This document shows positions 53,417-61,973 of a stretch of 64,000 nucleotides of DNA, piece by piece. The stretch is from JAFEDN01 sp963697455. Lineage in GTDB: Bacteria > Pseudomonadota > Gammaproteobacteria > Coxiellales > Coxiellaceae. Made by a program: the position numbers and the translations under genes. Below the pieces are notes generated by a model. The model did no database searches. It saw nothing but the letters and a program-made list of their open reading frames with translations, and was not told the DNA's origin. The first letter of the stretch is position 1; the number at the start of each line of letters is the position of its first letter. The stretch covers positions 1-64,000 of the forward strand of contig CAVOOI010000007.1 in assembly GCA_963697455.1 (NCBI GenBank), read 5' to 3'.

Positions 53417-54450
53417 TAAGCTACCCGGGCTTGCAATAAATCGTGGATATGGATGATCCCAATCGGCCTCTTGGCATTATCGATGACCACTACCGAGGTA
53501 ATTTTATGCGCTTGCATAATTTGCAACGCCGTCGCAACCAGCATTTGAGGGGCCAAGGTAATGCATTGACGGGTCATGACTTCTCTGATTGGAGTGGTAT
53601 GGATATCACAACCCTTTTCTACGGCGCGGCGTAGATCGCCATCGGTGAAGACGCCCAGTAAGTGATCGGAATGGTTGACTATAATCGTCATTCCTAAGCG
53701 CTTGCGCGTGACCTCTAGCAAAGCATGGCTGATTAAGCAATCCTCTTTGACTTTAGGGATATCGTTACCGGTGTGCATCAATGAGTCAACATGTAATAAC
53801 AATCGTTTTCCCAAAGCGCCACCGGGATGAGACAAGGCAAAGTCTTGAGCAGTAAAACCGCGCGCTTCCAATAGTGCAATCGCCAAAGCGTCTCCCATCA
53901 CCAGAGCGGCGGTAGTACTGGAGGTAGGCGCCAAGCCGAGCGGGCAAGCTTCTTGTTGGACACTGATTTCAATATGGATATTGGCGATAACGGCTAAAGT
54001 AGATTCGGGTTTACCGGTAATCGCGATGATGGTGACGCCTAGACGCTTTAATGCCGGTAGTAAACCCACAATTTCGGGTGTCTCACCAGAATTAGAAAAA
54101 ATAATAATAAGATCTTGAGGGGTGATCATCCCCATATCGCCGTGACTAGCTTCTCCGGGGTGGACAAAGAAGGCTAGAGTTCCGGTACTGGCCAGGGTGG
54201 AGGCGACCTTGCGCGCGATATGACCGGATTTTCCAATGCCCATCACCACAATGCGCCCCCGACAATCCAGCAACATCTGGCAAGCACTGGAAAAATTATG
54301 GTCAATTTTGTGTTCCAAAGCAGCCACCGCTTCAAGTTCTGCTCGAACCACGGCCTTACCTAATTGGCAAAACTGTTCATTTTTTGACTTTTTTGCTTGA
54401 GTTGGCAATAATTCTAAAACGGATGCGACTTCTAACATAACGAATTCCAT
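53416..54450 (-). CDS. kdsD: D-arabinose 5-phosphate isomerase KdsD
   Basis: Makes arabinose 5-phosphate, the Kdo precursor. The 344-aa protein has an SIS domain (VVMGIGKSGHIARKVASTLA, HPGEASHGDMGM, SNSGETPE) followed by two CBS domains (GVFTDGDLRRAVEKG and GIIHIHDLLQA). It heads the minus-strand LPS gene run. The second Met (54438) is preceded by GGAA and could be the start. It is divergent from mlaF. Confidence 0.97.
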   Translation of the reverse strand: MEFVMLEVASVLELLPTQAKKSKNEQFCQLGKAVVRAELEAVAALEHKIDHNFSSACQMLLDCRGRIVVMGIGKSGHIARKVASTLASTGTLAFFVHPGEASHGDMGMITPQDLIIIFSNSGETPEIVGLLPALKRLGVTIIAITGKPESTLAVIANIHIEISVQQEACPLGLAPTSSTTAALVMGDALAIALLEARGFTAQDFALSHPGGALGKRLLLHVDSLMHTGNDIPKVKEDCLISHALLEVTRKRLGMTIIVNHSDHLLGVFTDGDLRRAVEKGCDIHTTPIREVMTRQCITLAPQMLVATALQIMQAHKITSVVVIDNAKRPIGIIHIHDLLQARVA

Positions 54451-54518
54451 TGTAACTATACAAGTGAATGAGACTTACGCTATGATTATATCAGAATTTA
54501 TCTGTGTAGGAAGAAAAA

Positions 54519-55325
54519 ATGATTGGGGATGCCGGGGAATCTATCGTTAAGGTTCGCCAGTTACACTTTTCACGATCTGGTCGGCCAATTTTTAAAGGTA
54601 TCGACATCGATGTGCCGCGCAATAAAATTATTGGCATCATGGGCCCCAGTGGCACTGGTAAAACGACCCTGCTGAATTTAATCGGTGGGCAATACCACCC
54701 TGATTCAGGTTCTATTCTAGTAAACAATAAAAATGTATCTGAATTATCTCGTAAAGAATTATATAAGTTACGGCGCGGAATTGGCGTATTATTTCAAGAA
54801 GGCGCATTATTTACCGATTTAAATGTATTTGAAAACGTGGCTTTTCCTTTACGTGAACATACCCGGTTACCTGAAGATATGATTCAAAATTTAGTCCGCA
54901 TGCAGTTAAATGCGGTTGGATTACGCGGCGCTCTTAACTTAAAAATTGAGGAATTATCCGGCGGCATGGCGCGCCGGGTTGCTTTAGCGCGTGCTACCGT
55001 GCTAGGTCCCGAGCTGATGTTGTATGACGAGCCTTTTACTGGCCAAGATCCTATTTCCAGAGGAGTTTTAGTCAAGCTCATTAAAGAATTAAATGATGCT
55101 TTGGGTCTAACTTCGATTTTGGTTTCACATGATGTGGCGGAAACAGCGCAAATAGCGGACTATATTTATATTCTGGCAGGTGGCAAAGTGATCGGAGAGG
55201 GTAGTCCGGATCAATTGTTCAGTACCGAAGAAGCTCAGGTCAAGCAATTCACCCATGGGCTTCCTGATGGGCCGGTGGCTTTTCATTATCCAGCCAAAAA
55301 TTATCAAGAGGATTTAAATTTGTGA
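54519..55325 (+). CDS. mlaF: Phospholipid ABC transporter ATP-binding protein MlaF
   Basis: A 268-aa ATPase of the MlaFEDB complex, which moves phospholipids between the inner membrane and MlaC. Walker A GPSGTGKTTLLN, signature ELSGGMARRVALARA, Walker B LMLYDEPFTGQDP and His in VSHDVAETAQ are present. An AGGAAG ribosome site precedes the ATG. It overlaps mlaE by 4 bases. It is the first gene of mlaFEDCB-murA. Confidence 0.97.
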   Translation: MIGDAGESIVKVRQLHFSRSGRPIFKGIDIDVPRNKIIGIMGPSGTGKTTLLNLIGGQYHPDSGSILVNNKNVSELSRKELYKLRRGIGVLFQEGALFTDLNVFENVAFPLREHTRLPEDMIQNLVRMQLNAVGLRGALNLKIEELSGGMARRVALARATVLGPELMLYDEPFTGQDPISRGVLVKLIKELNDALGLTSILVSHDVAETAQIADYIYILAGGKVIGEGSPDQLFSTEEAQVKQFTHGLPDGPVAFHYPAKNYQEDLNL

Positions 55326-56104
55326 GTACTTACTTGCAACGGCTAGGGCGGACAGGTGTAGATTTTTGTGGTCACCTGGGTCTTTCCGGCATTTTTTTAT
55401 TCAAGGCGATTTTTTGCCGTCCTAAGTGGCGGCAGGCATGGCCGTTATTCTCAACTCAGTTGTATAAAGTAGGGGTATTATCACTATTGATCATTCTCTT
55501 GTCAGGGTTGTTCATTGGGATGGTAGTGGCTTTACAGGGTTTTAATACGTTACGGAAATTTGGCGCAGAGCAGGAATTGGGACAATTAGTGGCGCTCAGT
55601 GTAGTGCGGGAATTGGGCCCAGTGGTTGCCGCTTTATTATTTGCTGGACGGGCCGGTTCGGCTTTAACGGCAGAATTAGGGTTAATGCGGGCAACCCAGC
55701 AAATCGGCGGTATGGAAATGATGGCGGTTGACCCATTGTGGCGGGTGGTGGCCCCAAGACTATGGGCTGGTTTGATTGCTATGCCGGTTTTAGCGATTCT
55801 TTTCAACGTCGTTGCGATCATGGGCGGACATTTTGTAGGCGTTGATTGGCTGGGAGTCGACGACGGCGCCTTTTGGTCTAATATGCGGGATGCCGTAGGT
55901 TTCCATGAAGATATCTTAAACGGTATCATTAAAAGTGTAGTGTTTGGATTTGTAATAACTTGGGTTTCTATTTATCAAGGCTTTTATTCAGAGCCTAACG
56001 CCGCAGGCATCAGTAAGGCAACGACCCGGACTGTGGTGTTTTCTTCCCTATTAGTATTAGCATTAGATTTTGTATTGACATCTCTGATGATGGGAGGATG
56101 GTAG
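55322..56104 (+). CDS. mlaE: Phospholipid ABC transporter permease MlaE
   Basis: A 260-aa inner-membrane permease starting at a GTG that overlaps the mlaF stop. MlaE signatures are LFIGMVVALQGFNTLRKFGA, VRELGPVVAALLFAGRAGSA, ELGLMRATQQIGGMEMMAVD and the C-terminal SVVFGFVITWVSIYQGF. It forms a homodimer core with MlaF, MlaB and the MlaD hexamer. Confidence 0.97.
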   Translation: MSTYLQRLGRTGVDFCGHLGLSGIFLFKAIFCRPKWRQAWPLFSTQLYKVGVLSLLIILLSGLFIGMVVALQGFNTLRKFGAEQELGQLVALSVVRELGPVVAALLFAGRAGSALTAELGLMRATQQIGGMEMMAVDPLWRVVAPRLWAGLIAMPVLAILFNVVAIMGGHFVGVDWLGVDDGAFWSNMRDAVGFHEDILNGIIKSVVFGFVITWVSIYQGFYSEPNAAGISKATTRTVVFSSLLVLALDFVLTSLMMGGW

Positions 56105-56128
56105 TAGTGATCACAAAAGAGGTGAGAA

Positions 56129-56626
56129 ATGCGCAACAAAACGCTTGAAGTAATTGTCGGACTGTTTATGGTAGTCGCTTTTTTAGGATTACTATTTTTG
56201 GCTTTTAAAGTCAGTGGGCTTTCCGTCAATGCCGGAGAGAATTATCAAATTACCGCTGATTTTGATGATATTGGTAGTCTAAAAATCCGGGCCCCAGTGC
56301 AGGTTTCCGGGGTGACCGTGGGCAGGGTTAGCGCTATTGATTTAGATCCAAGTAGTTTTCGTGCTCGAGTTACCCTAGACATTAATACTCAATATAAAAA
56401 TTTACCCGTTGATACCAGCGCCAGCATTTACACTCAAGGAATTTTAGGATCCAACTATGTTGCGTTAAGCCCGGGATTTGAAACCGAGAATTTAAAAGCA
56501 GGCGGCCATATTGACACCACGCATTCCGCTTTAATTTTAGAAAATTTAATTGGCCAGTTGTTGTTTAGTCTTAAGTCGGACAAAAGTAAACCCGCTGAAA
56601 CGACTAATTTCCAACCGTCTAAATGA
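56129..56626 (+). CDS. mlaD: Phospholipid-binding MCE protein MlaD
   Basis: A 165-aa protein with one N-terminal helix (IVGLFMVVAFLGLLFLAF) and one MCE domain (YQITADFDDIGSLKIRAPVQ, VSGVTVGRVSAIDLDP, IYTQGILGSNYVALSPG). MlaD makes a hexameric ring with a lipid channel on the periplasmic side. GAGGTG precedes the ATG, 24 bases after mlaE. The end is somewhat shorter than in E. coli. Confidence 0.96.
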   Translation: MRNKTLEVIVGLFMVVAFLGLLFLAFKVSGLSVNAGENYQITADFDDIGSLKIRAPVQVSGVTVGRVSAIDLDPSSFRARVTLDINTQYKNLPVDTSASIYTQGILGSNYVALSPGFETENLKAGGHIDTTHSALILENLIGQLLFSLKSDKSKPAETTNFQPSK

Positions 56627-56656
56627 TCTTGATTGTTCTCTATTAAAGGAGGTTTT

Positions 56657-57283
56657 ATGCAATATTTATTGAAGTTAAAAAACTGGCTGGTGCTGGTGTT
56701 CGGCGTCAGCATGATAATGGCGCTGGGGATCGCGCGAGCAGAGGTAGTTTCCCCGGTTACCGTCTTAAATACGGCGGCAAATCAAATGTTATCCAGTCTG
56801 GCCCAGAATAAAGCCCGGCTTCAACAAGACAATGTTATTTATAATATCGTGAGTAAGAATTTACTGCCTTTTGTGGACGTAGATCGCATGTCGATGGCCG
56901 TAGTGGGCAGACAAGCTTGGTCGAGCGCTACTCCGGCACAAAAGAGCGAATTTATAAACCAATTTACCCATTTAGTTACTTCCACTTATGCGGCGGCGCT
57001 GGCGTCTTATAACGATGATAAAGTCCAATTTTTCCCTTTACGAGAGAATTATGCCACCAGCCGCGCATTAACGGTGCGCAGTGTTATTATCCGCCGCACT
57101 GGCCAAAAGATTGCTGTAGACTACAATGTCGTTCGCACGGGCGATTCTTGGAAAGTATACGATTTTAGTATCGAAAACGTCAGTATGGTGCAAAGCTACC
57201 GTTCGCAGTTTTCAGACGTTTTAGCGCAACAAGGGATGAGCGGCTTACTCCAGCGGTTAAAAACCCATAATAAAAATACTTGA
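56657..57283 (+). CDS. mlaC: Periplasmic phospholipid carrier MlaC
   Basis: A 208-aa soluble carrier that shuttles phospholipids between MlaA-porin and MlaFEDB. A signal peptide (WLVLVFGVSMIMALGIARA) is followed by the MlaC/Ttg2D core (LLPFVDVDRMSMAVVGRQAW, SEFINQFTHLVTSTYAAAL, DYNVVRTGDSWKVYDFSIEN). The start is the ATG at 56657 after AAAGGAGG; the TTG at 56633 in the same frame is upstream of this site. Confidence 0.96.
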   Translation: MQYLLKLKNWLVLVFGVSMIMALGIARAEVVSPVTVLNTAANQMLSSLAQNKARLQQDNVIYNIVSKNLLPFVDVDRMSMAVVGRQAWSSATPAQKSEFINQFTHLVTSTYAAALASYNDDKVQFFPLRENYATSRALTVRSVIIRRTGQKIAVDYNVVRTGDSWKVYDFSIENVSMVQSYRSQFSDVLAQQGMSGLLQRLKTHNKNT

Positions 57284-57287
57284 TGTC

Positions 57288-57614
57288 ATGTCTACATTAG
57301 AAAGCAAAATTCAGCCTGGCCCAGAGGCAGGCGTATTACAAGTGATAGGTTCAGTGAACTTTAAAAATGTGGTTAAGTTGCGCAACCAAGGTCAGTATTG
57401 GCTTGCGCAACAAACGTCGCAAGCGGTGGTGGTGGATTTACAGGGAGTTGCCAGCAGCGATAATTCCGGTTTGGTGCTATTGGTGGCTTGGCTGCGCGAT
57501 GCCCGTCACGCGCAAAAAACGCTGGTTTTCCGGCATGTGCCTAAATTTTTACTGCGCATGGCAGAGGTATTTGGTCTAAACTCAGTAATTAAATCAGTAA
57601 TTAAAAGAGATTAG
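57288..57614 (+). CDS. mlaB: STAS-domain protein MlaB
   Basis: A 108-aa STAS protein which binds MlaF and is needed for MlaFEDB stability and activity. The core SQAVVVDLQGVASSDNSGLV contains the conserved serine/threonine loop, followed by LLVAWLRDA and the helix RMAEVFGLNSVI. It begins 4 bases after mlaC and ends 3 bases before murA. The ribosome site is weak, suggesting coupling. Confidence 0.92.
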   Translation: MSTLESKIQPGPEAGVLQVIGSVNFKNVVKLRNQGQYWLAQQTSQAVVVDLQGVASSDNSGLVLLVAWLRDARHAQKTLVFRHVPKFLLRMAEVFGLNSVIKSVIKRD

Positions 57615-57617
57615 TTA

Positions 57618-58880
57618 ATGGATAAATTTATTATTACCGGCTGCGGTGAGCCTTTGGCCGGCGTAGTTAAAATTTCGGGTTCTAAAAATGCTGCTTTGCC
57701 GATATTGGCCGCTACGATTTTAACTGCTAAGCCCGTCACTTTGACCAACATTCCTCGTTTGCGGGATGTGACCACGATCAATAGTTTATTAAATCGTTTG
57801 GGCGCTGAAGTCAGCATGGACAACAGCACCGTTCGGGTCAACGCCAATCAAATTATTAACACCCAAGCGCCCTATGAACTGGTTAAAACCATGCGTGCTT
57901 CAATTGTAGTCCTGGGGCCTTTATTAGCGCGCTGTGGGCGGGCAGAAGTGTCTTTACCGGGGGGATGCGCCATTGGGCCGCGCCCAGTGGACATCCATTT
58001 AGAAGGTATGCGTGCTTTAGGCGCGGAGATTGAAATCAGAAATGGTTTTATTCATGCCAGCGTACCCGGACGTCTGCGCGGCGCGGAATTGACCTTGGAA
58101 AAAATAACCGTTACCGGGACTGAAAATTTATTGATGGCGGCGACATTGGCTACCGGTCGAACGATTATCCGCAATGCCGCCCGTGAACCTGAGGTAACTG
58201 ATCTAGCTAATTTTCTAGTGACCATAGGCGCTAAAATTCAGGGTATTGGCACGGATACTTTAGTCATTGATGGCGTGGAAGAATTGGGGGGCGGGGAATT
58301 TTCAGTCATGCCGGATCGAATTGAGTCTGGAACTTATTTGATCGCCGCTGCGATTACTCGTGGCCGGGTGCGTTTAGAGAAAGCCGACCCTCATACCTTA
58401 ACCGCCACCTTGGATAAATTAGTTGAGGCCGGCGCGGACATTCAGGTAGGTGCGGATTGGGTTGAATTAGACATGAAAGGCAAACGTCCGCAGGCAGTGA
58501 ATATCAATACGGCTCCTTATCCTGATTTTGCGACTGATATGCAAGCGCAGTTTATGGCGTTGAATGCCTTAGCGGAAGGTCATTCGGTGATCGTGGAAAA
58601 TGTGTTTGAGAACCGTTTTATGCATGCCCATGAGTTGATGCGAATGGGTGCGGATATACAAATAGATGGTAAGCAGGCTATTTGTAATGGCCATGAATAT
58701 TTAACCGGCGCACCCGTGATGGCGACTGATCTACGTGCTTCAGCGGGTTTAGTATTGGCTGCGCTGATGGCCACCGGACAAACTGTAGTCGATCGTATTT
58801 ATCACATTGATCGCGGCTATGAGCGGATTGAGGAAAAATTACGTGCGCTGGGCGCCGATATCCAGAGAATCCATGGTTAG
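57618..58880 (+). CDS. murA: UDP-N-acetylglucosamine 1-carboxyvinyltransferase
   Basis: The first committed enzyme of murein synthesis; target of fosfomycin. The 420-aa protein has KISGSKNAALPILAAT, the catalytic Cys loop LPGGCAIGPRPVD, GTENLLMAA, and PDRIESGTYLIAAAIT with AGADIQ motifs of the EPSP-synthase fold. The cysteine implies fosfomycin sensitivity in principle. It follows mlaB, as in many gammaproteobacteria. Confidence 0.98.
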   Translation: MDKFIITGCGEPLAGVVKISGSKNAALPILAATILTAKPVTLTNIPRLRDVTTINSLLNRLGAEVSMDNSTVRVNANQIINTQAPYELVKTMRASIVVLGPLLARCGRAEVSLPGGCAIGPRPVDIHLEGMRALGAEIEIRNGFIHASVPGRLRGAELTLEKITVTGTENLLMAATLATGRTIIRNAAREPEVTDLANFLVTIGAKIQGIGTDTLVIDGVEELGGGEFSVMPDRIESGTYLIAAAITRGRVRLEKADPHTLTATLDKLVEAGADIQVGADWVELDMKGKRPQAVNINTAPYPDFATDMQAQFMALNALAEGHSVIVENVFENRFMHAHELMRMGADIQIDGKQAICNGHEYLTGAPVMATDLRASAGLVLAALMATGQTVVDRIYHIDRGYERIEEKLRALGADIQRIHG

Positions 58881-58883
58881 CTT

Positions 58884-59642
58884 GTGATCTCCACTCAGCA
58901 ATTAATTAATTATTTAGATGAGCAATTGCAGCCGGCATTATGGAAGGATTATTGCCCCAACGGTTTGCAAGTCGCTGGCTGCCCTCATATTCGGCATATT
59001 GTTACTGCCGTGACGGCGACTCAAGCAGTATTGGAAGCCGCAGTAGCAAGCCAGGCGCAAGCTGTTTTAGTCCACCATGGTTATTTTTGGCGAGGCGAAG
59101 ACCCTTGCATTCGCGGTATCAAACGTCAACGCTTGGCAACCTTATTAACCCACAATATCAATTTGATTGCTTACCATCTGCCTTTGGATGGGCATGCTGA
59201 GTGGGGCAATAATGTGCAATTATCGCACCTCCTAAATTTGCGGATTACCGGTCAATTTGGTTATCAGCAAGGCCCGCCTTTAGCATTAACCGGCGAGTTG
59301 CCGTTCGCTATGACCGGAGCGGAGTTTGCCGATTACCTGGCTCAAAAATTACAACGTCAGCCAGTATGGATTAACGGAAATGCCGGCAAAATTAAGCGGA
59401 TTGGCTGGTCTACCGGCGCTGCCCAAGATCTGATTGAAGAGGCTTTTGCTCAGGGGGTCGATGCTTATTTAACCGGCGAAATTTCTGAGCGGACGACACA
59501 CTTTGCCCGTGAATCTGGGATCTATTTTTACGCTGCTGGGCATCAAGCGACCGAGCGCTACGGGATCCAAGCTTTAGGCAACCATCTTGCCGAACAGTTT
59601 GGCATCACTCATCAGTATATAGAAATCGATAATCCAGTATGA
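58884..59642 (+). CDS. Nif3-like dinuclear metal-centre protein (YbgI family)
   Basis: A 252-aa protein of the Nif3/YbgI (GTP cyclohydrolase 1 type 2) family. Metal ligands show in VLVHHGYFWRGEDP, LPLDGHAEWGNN (the DxH), and AAGHQATERYGIQALG near the end, with DAYLTGEISERTTHFARE in between. It starts at a GTG three bases after murA and overlaps tsaD by four bases. The biological role is unclear even in E. coli. Confidence 0.93.
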   Translation: MISTQQLINYLDEQLQPALWKDYCPNGLQVAGCPHIRHIVTAVTATQAVLEAAVASQAQAVLVHHGYFWRGEDPCIRGIKRQRLATLLTHNINLIAYHLPLDGHAEWGNNVQLSHLLNLRITGQFGYQQGPPLALTGELPFAMTGAEFADYLAQKLQRQPVWINGNAGKIKRIGWSTGAAQDLIEEAFAQGVDAYLTGEISERTTHFARESGIYFYAAGHQATERYGIQALGNHLAEQFGITHQYIEIDNPV

Positions 59643-60643
59643 TCGTATTGGGAGTGGAAACATCTTGTGACGAAACCGCTGCTGCTGTTTACGATAGTAC
59701 TCAGGGTTTGCTTGCCAATCAGATATACAGCCAAATCCCGTTACATGCCCGCTATGGCGGCGTAGTGCCGGAACTGGCCTCACGCGACCATATTCGCCAA
59801 ACCTTACCCTTGATTCGCGCAGCACTCCAAGAAGCCAATCTAACCGCCAGTGCTATCGATGGGATTGCTTATACAAAAGGGCCCGGCTTAGTCGGCGCCT
59901 TATTAGTTGGCGCGACCGTCGCTCGCAGTCTAGCTTGGGCTTGGCAGGTCCCTGCGATTGGCGTTCACCATCTGGAAGCGCATTTGCTGGCGGTTATGTT
60001 AGAACCAACCACCCCAGAGCCGCCTTTTATAGCCTTATTAGTGTCAGGCGGACATACGCAATTAATTGCGGTCAACGGAGAACGCCAGTATCAATTATTA
60101 GGTGAAACGGTTGACGATGCCGTTGGTGAGGCTTTTGATAAAACCGCTAAATTATTGGGATTATCTTATCCCGGCGGGCCGGCATTATCAAAATTGGCCG
60201 ACCAAGGTGATACGCAGCGTTTTAATTTTCCCCGTCCAATGATAAGCCACCCTGATTTGAATTTTAGCTTTAGCGGCTTAAAAACTTTTGCAGCCAATTG
60301 TTTCCACCAGCACCAGCCGGACTCTCAACTGCGCGCCGATATTGCTGCGGCATTTCAGCATGCGGTGGTGGATACCCTCTGGATTAAATGCCGCCGCGCT
60401 CTAAAGCAAATACAGAGTCAATGTTTAGTGGTGGTAGGAGGTGTGGGTGCTAATCGTCAATTACGCCAACGATTACAGCAGGAAATGCAAGCGTTGGGAG
60501 GAACGGTATACTATCCGCGCCCCGAATTTTGCACCGACAACGCCGCCATGGTGGCCTATACAGGTCTGCGTCATTTGCAAGCGGGAGAGAGTGATTCGCT
60601 AGCGATTGAAGTTAAACCTCGCTGGGAGTTGATGAGTCGCTGA
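59639..60643 (+). CDS. tsaD: tRNA N6-adenosine threonylcarbamoyltransferase TsaD
   Basis: Transfers threonylcarbamoyl to A37 of ANN-decoding tRNAs with TsaB and TsaE. The 334-aa protein has VLGVETSCDETAAAVYD, the metal site HHLEAHLLAVML, LVSGGHTQLIAV, GEAFDKTAKLLGL and the C-terminal FCTDNAAMVAYTG. Overlaps the Nif3-like gene. It is convergent with plsY (2 bases). Confidence 0.98.
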   Translation: MIVLGVETSCDETAAAVYDSTQGLLANQIYSQIPLHARYGGVVPELASRDHIRQTLPLIRAALQEANLTASAIDGIAYTKGPGLVGALLVGATVARSLAWAWQVPAIGVHHLEAHLLAVMLEPTTPEPPFIALLVSGGHTQLIAVNGERQYQLLGETVDDAVGEAFDKTAKLLGLSYPGGPALSKLADQGDTQRFNFPRPMISHPDLNFSFSGLKTFAANCFHQHQPDSQLRADIAAAFQHAVVDTLWIKCRRALKQIQSQCLVVVGGVGANRQLRQRLQQEMQALGGTVYYPRPEFCTDNAAMVAYTGLRHLQAGESDSLAIEVKPRWELMSR

Positions 60644-60645
60644 GA

Positions 60646-61239
60646 TCAGGTTTTCAATTTAACTTTAGTTTCAGTACCGCTGCGTAAGCGTTGAATGTTA
60701 TCTTTGTGTTTATAAATGATTAAACCCGCCATAAGCAGGATCGGAACGAAAAACGACATTCTTAAGCTACTGAAGATCAAAATCAACAAAGGGGAGGCGG
60801 CTGCGGCAATGATCGAAGCTAAGGAGACATATTGAGTCATAAATACGATCACCAACCATAATATCGCCACTAAAATTCCCACAAATGGAGAAAGTATAAG
60901 CAAGCCGCCGATTCCGGTGGCCACTCCTTTCCCACCGCGAAACTGGAAAAAACAAGGAAAAATATGTCCAGCCACGGCAGCTAAAGCGGCTAAAGCCCAA
61001 AAGAAAGGCATGGCGTGCAAGATGATAGCGATTACCACCGCTATGACACCTTTTAAGAAGTCTCCGATTAAAGTGAGCAGCGCCACGTTTTTCCCAGCAG
61101 TCCGCAACACATTCGTAGCGCCGCTGCTGTGAGAACCTTGGGTACGAGGATCAGGAAATTTAAAAACTTTCGATAATAATACCGAAACTTGCAAAGAACC
61201 CAGCAAATAAGCAATTACTACACAGATGATATTAGCCAT
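60646..61239 (-). CDS. plsY: Glycerol-3-phosphate acyltransferase PlsY
   Basis: A 197-aa membrane enzyme that acylates glycerol 3-phosphate from acyl-phosphate, the first step of phospholipid synthesis. Family motifs: YLLGSLQVSVLLSK, GSHSSGATNVLRTAGK and FFQFRGGKGVATGIGGLL. Several hydrophobic helices are visible. It overlaps orn by 8 bases. TsaD and PlsY being neighbours is common in bacteria. Confidence 0.96.
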   Translation of the reverse strand: MANIICVVIAYLLGSLQVSVLLSKVFKFPDPRTQGSHSSGATNVLRTAGKNVALLTLIGDFLKGVIAVVIAIILHAMPFFWALAALAAVAGHIFPCFFQFRGGKGVATGIGGLLILSPFVGILVAILWLVIVFMTQYVSLASIIAAAASPLLILIFSSLRMSFFVPILLMAGLIIYKHKDNIQRLRSGTETKVKLKT

Positions 61240-61789
61240 TCATTCCTCCTACGATAAAATGTTGACGATAATATTTTAGTTCGTCAATTGAATCTAGAAT
61301 ATCTTGTCGCGCCTGATGGGTGGCGTTTTTCTTAAGCCCAGCGGCGAGAGCGGGCGACCAGCGCTGCACCAGAATTTTTAACGTACTCACATCCAAATTT
61401 CGATAGTGAAAATATTTTTCCAGCTTTGGCATGTAATTAGATAAAAACCGCCGGTCCTGACAGATAGAATTACCGCAGATGGGTGATTTACCTGGGGCAA
61501 CCCATTGGGCTAAAAATTCCAAAGTGGCTGCTTCCGCGCTGGCTTCACTGCAAGAACTGGCGCGCACCCGTTCAATCAGTCCAGAGTGACCGTGATGTTT
61601 CTGATTCCAATCGTCCATGCCCTGCAAAATTTCATCGGATTGATGGATTGCCAATACCGGCCCTTCGGCCAGTACATTCAAGTCAGAATCAGTCACGATA
61701 GAAGCAATTTCGATAATGTGATCCTGGTTTACGTTTAATCCAGTCATTTCCAGATCAATCCAGATTAAACGGTCATCTTTGTTAGACAT
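61232..61789 (-). CDS. orn: Oligoribonuclease
   Basis: A 185-aa DEDDh exonuclease degrading 2-5 nt RNAs including pGpG. Seen: RLIWIDLEMTGLN (DxE), ICGNSICQDRRFLSNYMPK, and the closing HQARQDILDSIDELKYYR with the His/Asp of the active site. It is divergent from the coiled-coil gene across ~185 bases. Confidence 0.97.
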   Translation of the reverse strand: MSNKDDRLIWIDLEMTGLNVNQDHIIEIASIVTDSDLNVLAEGPVLAIHQSDEILQGMDDWNQKHHGHSGLIERVRASSCSEASAEAATLEFLAQWVAPGKSPICGNSICQDRRFLSNYMPKLEKYFHYRNLDVSTLKILVQRWSPALAAGLKKNATHQARQDILDSIDELKYYRQHFIVGGMNG

Positions 61790-61973
61790 TCCCCATCCTT
61801 ATAAAGTTGTGACCAGGATTATCCGGTCTATTCTATTGATGGTCAAGAGGAGTTCTGGAATGGGGTGCGGAATATGATAGAATCTCTCAATAGGGACACA
61901 GGACGGATTGGGGACAGGAAACATCCCATCCTGAATGCATTAATGACTTAAACTGAATAGAAAGGAAGCAACC